A DNA stretch of 45,873 bases. Origin: Oscillatoriaceae cyanobacterium M33_DOE_052. GTDB lineage: Bacteria > Cyanobacteriota > Cyanobacteriia > Cyanobacteriales > Laspinemataceae. The stretch spans positions 1-45,873 of the forward strand of contig DVDU01000179.1 in the NCBI GenBank assembly GCA_015296065.1, read 5' to 3'. Below the pieces are notes generated by a model, which was given only the letters and a program-made list of their open reading frames with translations, made no database searches and was not told where the DNA came from. Each line of letters starts with the position of its first letter. Positions within the stretch are counted from its first letter, which is position 1. Below are positions 25,575 through 35,833 of this stretch, piece by piece. The translations under genes and the position numbers were made by a program.

Positions 25575-25830
25575 GGTTTGTAGTTGGGCTTTAGCCCTCC
25601 GGAATTTGGGCTGAAGCCCAACTACGAACCTTCTAACCAAAATCAACCGCACTCAAACTAGCCGCATCGACACCCTGTAAACGAGCCAAAAACTATATTT
25701 TTGGTTTGTAGTTGGGCTTTAGCCCTCCGGAATTTGGGCTGAAGCCCAACTACGAACCTTCTACCCAAAATCCGCCTGAGTCAAACTAGCCGTATCCACA
25801 CCCTGAACCAGAGCCAAAAACTCACCAGTT
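25575..25830. repeat. 128-bp tandem direct duplication containing a palindrome
   Basis: The 61 bases from 25575 are identical to those from 25703. The match continues with divergence to about 25702/25830, giving two units of 128 bp. Each unit contains the palindrome GTAGTTGGGCTTTAGCCC facing GGGCTGAAGCCCAACTAC, followed by the 3' end of a gene. In the second unit that is the real 3' end of the 25761-33428 gene; in the first it is a remnant (25633-25702). Confidence 0.9.
25633..25702 (-). pseudogene. 3'-end remnant of a paralogue of the giant RTX protein gene
   Basis: Read on the minus strand, this encodes FLARLQGVDAASLSAVDFG followed by TAG. It matches the last residues of the neighbouring giant gene ([22 protein letters not shown]) at about 14 of 19 positions. 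No start or upstream coding sequence remains. It sits in the first unit of the 128-bp duplication. Divergence between the copies suggests either an old duplication or the scar of a deleted paralogous gene. Confidence 0.75.
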
Positions 25831-28800
25831 ACCCGATTTTGCATCACCGCATCAGCCCCATTTTGCACCACACTTAAATCCGCAAACCCCAACGACGACA
25901 TCAAATCAATCACATCCTCACCAGAAACAAAATCAGTAATCACATCCGCCATCTCCATCATCATCCCCCCAGAACCATTACCCACAGCAAAAGCATCCCG
26001 TCCCGTTCCCCCAGTCAGCGTATCTACACCCGCATCCCCAAACAAATAATCATTACCCTCATCCCCAGAGAGCAAATCATTCCCACTCCCCCCAAATATT
26101 CTATCATTCCCCCCACCACCGAAAATCACATCATCATCCCCATCACCAGCCAAATAATCTGCCCCAAAATCTCCAAAAATCTGGTCTAAACCCACTCCCC
26201 CCGTAATATCATCCGCACCATTCCCCCCATAAAGGATATCATCACCAGCACCACCATTTAACTGATTAGTACCCCCTCGACCATACACCAAATCTGCCCC
26301 CGCTGACCCCACAATCTTATCATCTGCATCCGTGCCAGCCACACCAGATGCTGTAGGTAAAGATGTCTCCATCCCCACATTATCATTATCCGCGATATTG
26401 ATGCTTAAAGGCGCCACAGCCACCTGATTATAGATACCATCCCCACTGGTAATGGCAAAACTAATATTCCCCTGATGACCCCCTTCTACTATACCATCAT
26501 CCACCGCCGCCGATCGCCACACTTGCGCTTGGTTCCAGTTTGATGGCGTAAACGTGAGGCTGGGAGTATTTACCATCACTTGACTATCCCCACTAATACT
26601 CACGACCACATCCGCTGTGGGTGGTTGTGTCAGGAGCAGCTTATAAATATCCTCCCCCCCACCTTCAATAACATCGCCACTCCCCACCGGCAAAACAACC
26701 AGCAACCCCGCCGTATCATTATCGGTAATATTCGCCGCTACCGTCCCCACATTGACGCCATTATAACTGGCATCAGCACTGGTGATAGTATGAGTAATAA
26801 TACTGGCGGGATTTCCCGCAGCTACTACATCATCCACCGCCGTCACCGTCACAGTTTGGGGTTGGTTCCAGTTATAAATGTCAAATGTGATTGGCGGCGG
26901 TGCAATTAGCTGACTATCCGTGTTAAAATTAATCGTCACCGGTGCCGTGGGAGCGCTAGTGAGAACGATGCTATAACCGGCATTTCCCCCTTCATATACT
27001 GACAAGCTCTCAGTAGATAAGGATACCCCAGCCGTGTCATTGTCGGTGTTAGTGACAGCTACATCTACGGGGTTAATGCCGTTATACTTGGTATCAGTGC
27101 TAGTAGCAGCAGCCGTGATGATATTATAAAAAATATCCCCATCATTCCCCAAGTCATCAACTCCCATCACTGTCACGGTTTGGGCAGTATTCCAGGTGGC
27201 CGCATTAAAGGTTAAACTGGGTTTATCGAATATGCCCTCAGCCATATTATCACTGCTAAGGTTAATTGTGATATCTGCTGTAGGTTGACTATTGAGAGCT
27301 ACAGTAAATGTGGCAGTTCCTCCCGCTTCCGTAGTGGTTAAACCGCTGGTAGGAGTGACAGTGAAGCCAGCAGTATCATCATCGGTTATGGTAGTAGTAA
27401 CTGGAGAACCGATAACCGTAGCAGTCCCCGTAGCTCTGGGGTTAACTAGGTTGATTTCTAGGGTTTCGTCATCTTCATCTATTTGGTCTCCCACTATTTC
27501 TACTGTCACAGTGGCACTGGTAGCATTAGGAGCAAATGTGATGGTACTATTAGTAGTGCTGACGCCTGTGCCGGTGATGGAAACCAGTTTATAATCAGCG
27601 ATGTTGGTGGCAGTACCGCTGAAGTTAAAATCTACGGTGCTGGTTTCATTCAGCGCCCCAGCTCTGGTAATATTATAGGTGAGTTGCTGTGTGCCGCTGT
27701 TGCCTTCGGTGATGGTGGTAGTGCTGCCAGTGAGGGTGTAACTGATATCATTATCAGTGATATTGCCAGTGATGCCATCCAATGTCATTGTGGTGGCATA
27801 ATTGGTATCAGCACTGGTAGTGATGGCATTGGTAATTGTGCCACTGTGGAGGTTTTCTGTGGTATTGTCATTAATGGCACGCACGGTGACGGTTTGTGCC
27901 ATCATGCCATTGGTGGGAGTAAATGTTAGGGTTTGACTAGCAGCGAAGTTTACCCCGTCTAAGCTAACTTGAGTTTGTGCATCAGCGGTGGCGGTTATTT
28001 GCACGTTACCCGTGGGGAGGGTATCTAAAGCTATGGTGTAGGTGTCGGTAATACTGCCTTCGGTGAGTTGGGTAGTACCGCCAGTTTGGGTAATAGTTAC
28101 TCCGGCGGTGTCATCATCGATGTTGGTGACGGCGATATCATCCGCATTCATGCCATTATATTTGGCATCGGCACTGGTGGCAGCAGCGGTGATGATATTG
28201 TAAGCGATATTGCCATCATCTACTAATTCATCGACGCCATTCACTGTGACGGTTTGGGGTGTATTCCAGTTAGCCGCTGTGAAGGTGAGGCTAGGTTTAT
28301 CGATGGTTCCCTCGGCGGTATTACTGCTGCTAAGATTAATGGTGACATTAGCAGTTGGTTGGCTGGTGAGGTGAACATCAAAACTGCTGGTTCCCCCAGC
28401 TTCTGTGGTGGTTAAACCGCTGGTGGGAGTGATGGTGACTCCGGCGGTGTCATCATCAGTGATGGTAGTGGTGGCGGGGGAACCAGTGACGCTAGCCGTC
28501 CCACTGGCGGTGGGGTTAACTAGGTTTATTTCTAGGGTTTCTTCATCTTCATCTATTTGGTCTCCCACTACTTCTACGGTGATGGTTGACTGGGTGGCAT
28601 TGGCAGCAAAAGCGATGGTACTGCCAGAAGTGGTGACGCCTATACCGGTGATGGATATGAGATTATAATCAATAGTATTGGCACCTGTGCCACTGAAGTT
28701 AAAATCTACATTACTGGTTTCATTGATGGCGCCAGCTCTGGTAATATTATAGGTGATTTGTTGGGTGCCGCTGTTGCCTTCGGTGACAGTGGGACTACTA

Positions 28801-31800
28801 CCAGTTAGGGTGTAGCTGATATCATTATCGGTGATATTGGGGTTCACATCCCCCACGGTCATGGTGGTGGGATAGTTGGCATCAGCACTGTTACTGATAG
28901 TGTGGGTAATGTTACCGCTGTGATAGTCTTCTGGGGTGGTGTCGTTAATGGCTCGGACGGTGACGGTTTGTGGGGTGGTGCCATTAACGTTCGTAAAGGT
29001 GAGGTTTTGGGTAGGAGCGAAGTTGACCCCATCTAAACTTATCTCGGTTTGAGGGTCAGCAGTGGCGGTTATTTGGACATTGCCAGTGGGAAGGGTATTT
29101 AGTTGGATAGTATAGCTGTCGGTGATGCCACCTTCGGTTAGTTCAGTGTTACCGCTACTTTGAATTACTGTGACTCCGGGGATGTCGTTGTCGGTGTTGA
29201 TGACGGTGACAGAAGGTGGGTTATTATTGTTATATTTGGGGTCACTGCTGGTGGCTGTACTGGTGATGTTGTAGGTGATGTTGTTATCAGCCACCAAGTC
29301 GTCAACACCGGTGATGGTGACGGTTTGGGGTATATTCCAGTTGGTGGCGTCGAAGGTGACAGATGGGATAACTGTGCCTTCGGTGGTGTCGCTACTAGCG
29401 AAGTTGAGGGTAACGGGTGCAGTTGGTTGACTGGTGAGAGAAATATCAAAGGTGGCGAGGGAGGCAAACTCGCTGGTGTCACCGCTGATGGTGGTGATAT
29501 CATATCCGGCGGTGTCGTCATCAGTGATGGTGACTGTTTGAGCGGTGGTGGTTCCTAACTGAATACCCCCAGAAGGGTTGCTGATGGTGAAAGTGGCGGT
29601 TTCGTCGTCTTCGTCGATGAAGTCGTTGGCGACGGTAAGGGTGACTTGTCCGCTGTTGCTACCATCGGCTATAGTGATTTGGGCGGGAATAGTGCTGCTG
29701 AAGTCACTATTAGAAGCTGTACCAGTTAAGGCTAAGTTTAGGGTTTGGTTGCCAAATACTGCTCCTTGTGCGGTGGCGGTAAGGGTGATGGCGGTGGTTC
29801 CGGCTTCTGTTCCTGTGGTGGTGTTAACTGATAGTTCGACTGTGGGTGGTGGGATATTAATGGTAAAGGTAGCTGCTATAGATGTGTCAATACCACCATT
29901 AGCTATACCGCCATCATCTTTTAGTTGGACTTGTACAGTGGCTGTACCTGTTTCTCCCGTGGGGGTGTAGGTGAGTGTGCCGTTATTGTCAATGTCTGGT
30001 AAGGTGGTAAATAAGGTATTACCAGATGTGACTGTTACGAGGAAGTCGGCTACTGCTTGGGTGTTTTCATTAGTTGGACCGACAACAAAGTTATTTGCCC
30101 AACCAGAGACGGTTTGAGCGGTATTTGTCCAAGTTGTGAGGGTTTGGTTTCCGGCGTTGGTGAAGCTGGGAGCGTCGTTGATGGGGTCAACGGTAATGGT
30201 GAAGGTTTGGACGGTGGAGGTGTCAACACCACTGTTAGCAGTCCCGCCGTTGTCTTGTACTACTACATTAAAGGTGGATGTGCCGTTGGCGTCGGTGGCG
30301 GGGGTGTAGGTGAGTGTTCCGCTACTATTTACTGTGGGAGCGGTGGCGAATAACCCTGGGTTGCTGATGCTGCTGACGGTGTAGGTGGCGGTTTGGCTGG
30401 CTTCGTTGGCGGGACCGGGGTTGAAAGTTGCCCAGTTGGTGAGGGTTATAGCTGCGGCGTCTTCGTTGACTGTGGGGGGAGTGGTGGCGGTGAAACTGGG
30501 TTGGTCGTTGACTGAGTTAATAGTAAGGTTGGCTGTGGCGTTGCTGGTGGCGTAGTTACTGCCATCAGAGCCGTTCCAAGTGAAACTGCTACTCCCGTTG
30601 TAGTCGGCGGTGGGGGTAAAGGTGAGGTTGGGAATACTCGCGAGGAGTATTTCTTGGTTTAAGGTGACGTTTGTGCCGCTGAGTTGTAATGTGCCGTTAG
30701 CGGGAAGAGTGGTAATTTTAATTTTGTTGAGGCTGTCGTTATCAACATCACTGAAAACAGCGGTGAAGTCGGCGGCGGTGAAGGTGATGTTACTGTCTTC
30801 GTTGCCGGTTTTGCTGATGTTGCTGACGGTGGGGATGGTGTTGTAGGTGACTGTGTTATCTGTGCTGGTACTGGCGGTATTGTTGTTGCCTGCGGTGTCG
30901 GTGGCGGCGTTGGCGATGATGGTGGGGACTACTGTGCCGCTGCTGGTCATGCCGCTGACGGCTACATTATAGGTGGTGCCGCTACCGGTGATGGTGGGGG
31001 TTAAGGTGCCGGATGCGGTACTACCGGTGAAGCTGATGTCAGCGGCGTTAAAGCCTGTAACGGCTTCTGAGAAGGTGACGGTGTAGTTGATGGGGGAGGT
31101 GGTGGCGGGGTCGGTTTGTCCGACGGCTTGGTTGATGGTGACGGTGGGAGCGATGCCATCAATAATGAGGTTTTTATTGGCACCAAGGGAGTTGGTGGCT
31201 CCGGGAGTGGGGAGGGTGAGGGTGGCATCAGTGGTGTTGCCTGTGTTTCTGATGGTGCCACCATTGAGAGCTAGGGCTGTGGTGCTGCTATAGTCGAGGT
31301 CGGCGGTGTTGTTACCGGCAGCTACGGTGTAGTTGAAGGTGAGGGTGTTGGTGCCACTGCCGGAAGCGTAGGTGGCGTTGGCACCGTTGTTTAAGGTGAG
31401 GGTGGGAGCGCCTATTACCGTGACTGTTTCTGAGAAGGTGACAGTAATGGGGATGACTGTGCCAATACCGTAGGTGCCGTTGGTGGTGGTGGAGGTGATG
31501 TTGGTGACGGTGGGACTTTCGCTCAGTTTGACGATGAAGATGTCAGAGAACCCAGCAGAAGTTAGGTTGGTAACACCGGTGTTGGGGTCAAAGTCAACGG
31601 TGCCCTCGAAATAGCCTGTGGTGTAGATGTTGCCGCTACTATCTACGGCGATGCTATTGCCAGCATCGCCGCTACTACCACGAGGGTTTTTTGCCCAGAT
31701 GTAGTTGCCATTGGTGTCGAGTTTAGTTATGAAGGTGTCAATGCTCCCAGCAGAGGTGAAGCTGGCTACTCCCGGACCGGGGTCAAAGTCGGCAGTAGCA

Positions 31801-33428
31801 TCAAAATACCCTGTAGCGTAAATGTTGCCACTACTATCTAAGGCGATGCCATTACCATCGTCGCCAGCATTCCCCCCCATTTGCTTGGCCCAGGCAAAGG
31901 TGCCATCAGCGTTCAGCTTGCTGATGAAGATGTCCCAGGCTCCCACTGAACCGAGGCTGAAGGTGCCAGCACCAGGGTCAAAGTCAACAATGCCATTGAA
32001 AATGCCAGTGGTGTAAGTGTTGCCACTACTGTCAACGGCTATACTCCTGCCATCATCGCCAGCACTCCCCCCAATTTGCTTGGCCCAGGCGAGGGTGCCA
32101 TCAGCATTCAGCTTGCTGATGAAGATGTCAGAGCTTCCCACTGAAGTGAGGTTGACGGTGCCAGAACCAGGGTCAAAATCTGCTGTTCCCTCGAAATAGC
32201 CAGTGGTGTATGTGTTGCCGCTACTATCTACGGCGATGCTGTTGCCCCAGTCATAATTACCGCCGCCGAGGTTCTTCGCCCAGACGTAGTTGCCGTTGAC
32301 ATCGAGTTTGGTGATGAAGATGTCCCAGTGCCCAGCAGAAGCTAGGTTGACAACACCTGCACCAGGGTCAAAATCTGCTGTGCCATAGAACTTGCCAGTG
32401 ATGTAGGTGTTGCCGCTGCTATCTACAGCGATGCTATTGCCTTCATCGTCACTACCACCACCGAGGTTTTTTGCCCAGAGGTAGTTGCCATTGGCGTCGA
32501 GTTTGCTGATGAAGATGTCTTCACCACCAGCAGAAGTGAGGTTAGCAGTTCCTGCACCGGGGTCAAAGTCCACAGTATCACTGAAACTGCCAGTGGTGTA
32601 AGTGTTGCCACTGCTATCCACGGCGATGCTATAGCCAATGTCATAGCCATTGCTGCCACCGAATTGTTTTGCCCAGAGGTAGTTGCCGTTGGCGTCGAGT
32701 TTGCTGATGAAGATGTCATTGCTGCCAGCAGAGGTGAGGTTGGCTACTCCCGGACCGGGGTCAAAGTCGGCTGTACCTCTGAAATACCCAGTGGTGTAAA
32801 TGTTGCCACTACTATCGATGGCGATGCTTTTGCCATAGTCGAAATCACTGCCGCCCATACCTTTGGCCCAGACCAAATCTCCCGACAGGATGCCCTGGTA
32901 GGTTTGCTGAACCCTGGGTGTGATGGCGATGGGGGTTTCAATGTTACCGGTTTGGGCTTCTAGTTCCCAGTCTCCCCCTAATGCAATGTTGCCGGTTTTG
33001 TTGGTGGAAGCGGCGATATTGGCACCAGTGAGGCTACTGAGGTGTTGAATAAAGCCAAGTCCGGTTTCTCTGGCGGCTACATCGCATCCATAGAGAAGGA
33101 TCTCGGCTTTTTCGGTGAGATATTTGCCCCATTGTTGGATTTGGGGGCTGTATTGTTCCAGGTTTTCTGGGTTGAGGGTGGTGTTGCCCAGGTAGAGGGT
33201 TCCGGGGGAGCCGTGGGAGATGATGTGGAGGGAGTGCCTCGCCCCCATTTCCTCTCCCTTTTTGGGAGTGGGATGAGAAGAGGAGAGAATTTCGGTGATT
33301 TGCTCGATGCCGTCTCGGTTCGGGTCGAGGATGAGGAGTTGGACGCCCGGTTGAATGTCCGAGATTAGCTGTTGGTAGTCTTGTACTTGGGGGTCGATGA
33401 CCAGGAGGATGGTGGGTTTGGTGTTCAT
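25761..33428 (-). CDS. Giant secreted DUF4347 / SBBP / Calx-beta / RTX surface protein
   Basis: The protein is 2555 residues from the ATG at 33428. Residues 1 to about 180 are a DUF4347 domain ([40 protein letters not shown]), which is common at the N-terminus of very large cyanobacterial surface proteins. Seven SBBP-type repeats of about 65 residues follow ([29 protein letters not shown]). Next come a bacterial Ig-like module ([10 protein letters not shown]), cadherin-like modules and at least eight Calx-beta-type modules with [10 protein letters not shown] joints. Ten RTX nonapeptides near the C-terminus ([20 protein letters not shown]) bind calcium. There is no Sec signal; RTX repeats plus a short C-terminal domain point to type I secretion, but no secretion genes are in the window. 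A role in adhesion or surface-layer formation is inferred. Residues around 48-62 ([15 protein letters not shown]) look like a repeat-derived insertion in DUF4347. Confidence 0.92.
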   Translation of the reverse strand: MNTKPTILLVIDPQVQDYQQLISDIQPGVQLLILDPNRDGIEQITEILSSSHPTPKKGEEMGARHSLHIISHGSPGTLYLGNTTLNPENLEQYSPQIQQWGKYLTEKAEILLYGCDVAARETGLGFIQHLSSLTGANIAASTNKTGNIALGGDWELEAQTGNIETPIAITPRVQQTYQGILSGDLVWAKGMGGSDFDYGKSIAIDSSGNIYTTGYFRGTADFDPGPGVANLTSAGSNDIFISKLDANGNYLWAKQFGGSNGYDIGYSIAVDSSGNTYTTGSFSDTVDFDPGAGTANLTSAGGEDIFISKLDANGNYLWAKNLGGGSDDEGNSIAVDSSGNTYITGKFYGTADFDPGAGVVNLASAGHWDIFITKLDVNGNYVWAKNLGGGNYDWGNSIAVDSSGNTYTTGYFEGTADFDPGSGTVNLTSVGSSDIFISKLNADGTLAWAKQIGGSAGDDGRSIAVDSSGNTYTTGIFNGIVDFDPGAGTFSLGSVGAWDIFISKLNADGTFAWAKQMGGNAGDDGNGIALDSSGNIYATGYFDATADFDPGPGVASFTSAGSIDTFITKLDTNGNYIWAKNPRGSSGDAGNSIAVDSSGNIYTTGYFEGTVDFDPNTGVTNLTSAGFSDIFIVKLSESPTVTNITSTTTNGTYGIGTVIPITVTFSETVTVIGAPTLTLNNGANATYASGSGTNTLTFNYTVAAGNNTADLDYSSTTALALNGGTIRNTGNTTDATLTLPTPGATNSLGANKNLIIDGIAPTVTINQAVGQTDPATTSPINYTVTFSEAVTGFNAADISFTGSTASGTLTPTITGSGTTYNVAVSGMTSSGTVVPTIIANAATDTAGNNNTASTSTDNTVTYNTIPTVSNISKTGNEDSNITFTAADFTAVFSDVDNDSLNKIKITTLPANGTLQLSGTNVTLNQEILLASIPNLTFTPTADYNGSSSFTWNGSDGSNYATSNATANLTINSVNDQPSFTATTPPTVNEDAAAITLTNWATFNPGPANEASQTATYTVSSISNPGLFATAPTVNSSGTLTYTPATDANGTSTFNVVVQDNGGTANSGVDTSTVQTFTITVDPINDAPSFTNAGNQTLTTWTNTAQTVSGWANNFVVGPTNENTQAVADFLVTVTSGNTLFTTLPDIDNNGTLTYTPTGETGTATVQVQLKDDGGIANGGIDTSIAATFTINIPPPTVELSVNTTTGTEAGTTAITLTATAQGAVFGNQTLNLALTGTASNSDFSSTIPAQITIADGSNSGQVTLTVANDFIDEDDETATFTISNPSGGIQLGTTTAQTVTITDDDTAGYDITTISGDTSEFASLATFDISLTSQPTAPVTLNFASSDTTEGTVIPSVTFDATNWNIPQTVTITGVDDLVADNNITYNITSTATSSDPKYNNNNPPSVTVINTDNDIPGVTVIQSSGNTELTEGGITDSYTIQLNTLPTGNVQITATADPQTEISLDGVNFAPTQNLTFTNVNGTTPQTVTVRAINDTTPEDYHSGNITHTISNSADANYPTTMTVGDVNPNITDNDISYTLTGSSPTVTEGNSGTQQITYNITRAGAINETSNVDFNFSGTGANTIDYNLISITGIGVTTSGSTIAFAANATQSTITVEVVGDQIDEDEETLEINLVNPTASGTASVTGSPATTTITDDDTAGVTITPTSGLTTTEAGGTSSFDVHLTSQPTANVTINLSSSNTAEGTIDKPSLTFTAANWNTPQTVTVNGVDELVDDGNIAYNIITAAATSADAKYNGMNADDIAVTNIDDDTAGVTITQTGGTTQLTEGSITDTYTIALDTLPTGNVQITATADAQTQVSLDGVNFAASQTLTFTPTNGMMAQTVTVRAINDNTTENLHSGTITNAITTSADTNYATTMTLDGITGNITDNDISYTLTGSTTTITEGNSGTQQLTYNITRAGALNETSTVDFNFSGTATNIADYKLVSITGTGVSTTNSTITFAPNATSATVTVEIVGDQIDEDDETLEINLVNPRATGTATVIGSPVTTTITDDDTAGFTVTPTSGLTTTEAGGTATFTVALNSQPTADITINLSSDNMAEGIFDKPSLTFNAATWNTAQTVTVMGVDDLGNDGDIFYNIITAAATSTDTKYNGINPVDVAVTNTDNDTAGVSLSTESLSVYEGGNAGYSIVLTSAPTAPVTINFNTDSQLIAPPPITFDIYNWNQPQTVTVTAVDDVVAAGNPASIITHTITSADASYNGVNVGTVAANITDNDTAGLLVVLPVGSGDVIEGGGEDIYKLLLTQPPTADVVVSISGDSQVMVNTPSLTFTPSNWNQAQVWRSAAVDDGIVEGGHQGNISFAITSGDGIYNQVAVAPLSINIADNDNVGMETSLPTASGVAGTDADDKIVGSAGADLVYGRGGTNQLNGGAGDDILYGGNGADDITGGVGLDQIFGDFGADYLAGDGDDDVIFGGGGNDRIFGGSGNDLLSGDEGNDYLFGDAGVDTLTGGTGRDAFAVGNGSGGMMMEMADVITDFVSGEDVIDLMSSLGFADLSVVQNGADAVMQNRVTGEFLALVQGVDTASLTQADFG
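27035..29182. repeat. Tandem 1074-bp intragenic duplication of Calx-beta modules
   Basis: Two units, about 28109-29182 and 27035-28108, each encode three modules in the same order, opening [16 protein letters not shown] / [16 protein letters not shown], then ISYTLTGS..., then [10 protein letters not shown] / [10 protein letters not shown]. The offset measured at matching bases is 1074 bp (358 codons), so the frame is kept. The copies have diverged at DNA level, which argues against an assembly artefact. Confidence 0.85.
31520..32890. repeat. Seven coding repeats of about 195 bp (SBBP repeats)
   Basis: Each unit encodes one repeat with the segments [23 protein letters not shown] and [11 protein letters not shown]. 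Units differ at many positions but keep the period. They would form beta-propeller-like blades; seven units would fit one closed propeller. Confidence 0.85.
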
Positions 33429-33430
33429 GT

Positions 33431-33470
33431 TTGATAATTGATAATTGATAATTGATAATTGATAATTGAT
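33431..33470. repeat. TTGATAA heptanucleotide tandem repeat
   Basis: The 7-mer TTGATAA is repeated 5.7 times, ending 3 bases short of the start codon of the giant gene, so it lies in that gene's immediate 5' leader. Length change by slippage could alter the leader or promoter spacing. Confidence 0.9.
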
Positions 33471-33732
33471 GCCAAATTGAGCAACCTTCTCCCTGGCTCG
33501 CTAGGGGCTAAATTGTACATATGTACATGCGCCCAATATGCTTGACAGTTAGACCAGTTTGTGGTATTATCCTGTTGGGCTTTTTCTTTGCTAGTTGAAA
33601 AATTGCAAGTATTCCCACTTTATCCCCGGATTGGGGGGATTGTCAAGATGTGGGTTTGGGTTTTCTTGTGAAGTTTTTGTAAATTTTTAATGTTGTAGGT
33701 CTAGAGGACTTGTGGAGCGGGGGACGAAACAG

Positions 33733-34029
33733 GGCGTCATTAAGATTTTTCGTCCCACCGAGGGTTTGATGATGCCGTCCCCCTACCTGATTATATGTTG
33801 GGTTGGGGTGGGGACGATCGCGATTGGTCATCACGACAAAAATTTGATAATTTTGATGTTTCGTGGGGGTGGGCATGGCGTCATTAAGATTTTTCGTCTC
33901 GCCGAGGGTTTGATGATGCCGTTCCCCTACATCATCATTATATAGTTATCTGAAAATTCCCGAACAAATATAATTGGAGTAGCACAGCATCATTAATATT
34001 GGTCATCGAAACGAGGAATTAATGACGCC
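33733..34029. repeat. Three imperfect hairpin repeats in a gene-free region
   Basis: GGCGTCATTAA at 33733-33743 and 33877-33887 can pair with TTGATGATGCC at 33766-33776 and 33910-33920. Both give 11 base pairs as RNA (two G-U) with 22-base loops. The two copies are 144 bp apart and nearly identical in the loop. A third, diverged copy pairs 33987-33997 with 34018-34028. Half copies follow at about 34090-34133 and 34187-34205. No open reading frame of coding character spans them. Confidence 0.7.
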
Positions 34030-34213
34030 GTGCCCCCCCCACGAGTTGACATAATGTAGGGGCAAGGTGGAGGAAAAACCTGGTTTATGGGGTCGTGAAC
34101 CCGATCGGTTGATGATGTTGTGCCCACCCCCACATAGTTATATGGTTATATGAAAATCATCGAACAAATATAATTGTAGTAGCACAGCGTTATTAATATT
34201 AGTCAATCTAAAC
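33941..34213. repeat. Direct repeat, offset exactly 200 bp, ending at a start codon
   Basis: Sequence 33941-34000 matches 34141-34200 at 52 of 60 positions (hand count), including an exact CGAACAAATATAATTG. The second copy ends just before the ATG of the PstS-like gene at 34216, so it forms that gene's immediate leader. The region 33471-34215 otherwise has no gene. Confidence 0.8.
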
Positions 34214-34215
34214 CG

Positions 34216-35262
34216 ATGGAGCAAAAAAGGGAAATTAGTGCCATGATTCTGAGCCTGCTCGCCGTGGGGGTGTTGGTGGGTGGGGGTTTGCTGTCTCTGT
34301 GGCAGGGGGGCAAGGGAGCCGAGGAGCAGAGGAGCAGTAGGGACAATCCTCCTGTGGTTGCCCCGGAGCAGGTGCGCAGTTTTGCGGGGGTGACGGGGGT
34401 GCCGTCGGGGGTGTTTAATTATGGTGGGAGTACGACTTGGGCGCCGGTGCGAGGGTCGCTTGACCCGCTGATCCAAGTTGTCTGGCCGGATTTTCAGTTG
34501 CGCTATGTGCAGCATCCGACGGAGCCTCCGGGTTCGGGTACGGGCATAGGGATGTTGCTCGATGACCAGTTGACTTTTGTGCAGTCTTGTCGGTCCCTGA
34601 CGGCGGCGGAACATGCACAGGCCAGAGAGAAGGGGTTTATACTTAGGGAAATACCGGTGGCAATTGATAGCATTGCCGTGGCGGTGAACCCGGAGTTAGA
34701 TGTACCGGGTTTGACGGTGATGCAGCTGCGAGATATTTACCGGGGCAAGATTAGGAATTGGCAGGAAGTGGGGGGACCGGATTTGCCGATTAGGGCTTAT
34801 TCCCGTCGTGGGGAAGATAGTGGGACGATTCAGTTTTTTATCGAGCATGTGCTGAATGGGGAGGATTTTGGCTCGGAAGTGGAGTTTTTACCCACGACAA
34901 CTTTAGCTTTACGGGCGGTGGCGGCGGAACGAGGGGCGATTTATTTTGCGTCAGCGCCCCAGTTGGTGCCTCAGTGTCAGGTAAAAACTTTGCCTCTCGG
35001 TTTAGACTCTTCTCGGTTGGTGCCTCCTTATCTGGGTCCTTTGGTGCTGCCCCAGGATTGCCCACAGCAGCGTAATGTAATGAATACGGCGGCGTTTGCC
35101 CGGGGAGATTATCCCCTGACGCGGCGGTTGTTTGTGGTGGTGAAGCAAAATGGGCAGATAGATGAGGTAGCGGGATTTGCTTATGGGCGGTTGTTGCTCA
35201 CGGCTCAAGGTCAGGCGGCTTTGGCAAAAGCGGGGTTGATCAGTATTGCGCCGCCTCGTTAG
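34216..35262 (+). CDS. PstS-like phosphate-family substrate-binding protein
   Basis: The protein has 348 residues. An N-terminal hydrophobic segment (AMILSLLAVGVLVGGGLLSLW, about 9-29, seen as ILSLLAVGVLVGGGLL) is a signal anchor, placing the rest in the periplasm. The body has the periplasmic-binding fold of the PstS type: FNYGGSTTWAPVRG near the start, then VAIDSIAVAVNPELDVPGLT, the family block LTVMQLRDIYRGKIRNWQEV, YSRRGEDSGTIQFFIEHVL, and ALRAVAAERGAIYFAS. In classical PstS the GGSTT and SGT segments contact phosphate; both are recognisable here as GGSTTWAP and DSGT. No pstCAB genes adjoin it, so a sensing or orphan role is possible; such domains also occur with Ser/Thr kinases in cyanobacteria. 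The leader is made of the direct repeats described at 33941-34213. Confidence 0.85.
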   Translation: MEQKREISAMILSLLAVGVLVGGGLLSLWQGGKGAEEQRSSRDNPPVVAPEQVRSFAGVTGVPSGVFNYGGSTTWAPVRGSLDPLIQVVWPDFQLRYVQHPTEPPGSGTGIGMLLDDQLTFVQSCRSLTAAEHAQAREKGFILREIPVAIDSIAVAVNPELDVPGLTVMQLRDIYRGKIRNWQEVGGPDLPIRAYSRRGEDSGTIQFFIEHVLNGEDFGSEVEFLPTTTLALRAVAAERGAIYFASAPQLVPQCQVKTLPLGLDSSRLVPPYLGPLVLPQDCPQQRNVMNTAAFARGDYPLTRRLFVVVKQNGQIDEVAGFAYGRLLLTAQGQAALAKAGLISIAPPR

Positions 35263-35833
35263 GAGAGGGTGGGAGTTGGGGGGCGGTACGGGAGAGGGAA
35301 AATTAAATATAAAGAAATCATTAAGATTTTCGAGAAATTAGTGTGGTATTTCTCGGTTGGTTTGCCAATTGTTTTCTCGATTACATAATAGAGCGATCGC
35401 TCTTCCTGAATGGTGATACAATTGGTGTCAGGTTGATTGTGCCTGGGAAATAATCAAGATAATATGTTGATAAATACAGGTGTTTGGTTGTAGCAGATAC
35501 TCAGCCTCCCATCTGGCCCCTTGGGGGCAAAAATTAGCGCCGATGGATATTCAATATATCATATTTGCCTTAATTTATCTGCCTCCAATTGATTTTTTTT
35601 GATAAATCCCCTGCTTGTTCCAATAAAATATTGTCAATATTTGACTGGTTCTGGGATTTTTTCCTAGGAAAATTTGGGATTGGGTGGGGATGTTTTTTTA
35701 TAAAAAATTTTATATTATCGGGACTAATTTTTTTAATCAGTTCAGAGTTAACCAAAGATTTTCAATAAAGTAAGTAAAAATAATAATTATTCGGTTGGAT
35801 AAATTCGCCAAATTGGATTGAGGGGAATAAATC
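35263..35833. other. AT-rich intergenic region
   Basis: I see no gene in this 571-bp gap. It contains a HIP1 site (GAGCGATCGCTC, about 35391-35402) and becomes strongly AT-rich from about 35560 to 35800. It presumably contains the histidine kinase promoter. The ribosome site GAGGGG at about 35820 belongs to the next gene. Confidence 0.5.

Noticed and set aside
25554-25652. N-terminal extension of the haemagglutinin-CHAT gene to 25652
   Set aside because: It is made of the dispersed palindrome and the ghost 3' end of another gene, and it would precede a complete signal peptide.
29160-29558. Open frames on the plus strand within the giant Calx-beta gene
   Set aside because: They come from Thr/Val-rich repetitive codons on the other strand; no family resemblance.
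33431-33470. CRISPR or iteron origin
   Set aside because: It is a 7-bp simple tandem repeat with no spacers and no replication gene nearby.
33733-34133. CRISPR array
   Set aside because: The repeats differ in sequence and spacing (144, about 110 and 200 bp) and contain long hairpins; there are no uniform spacers and no cas genes.
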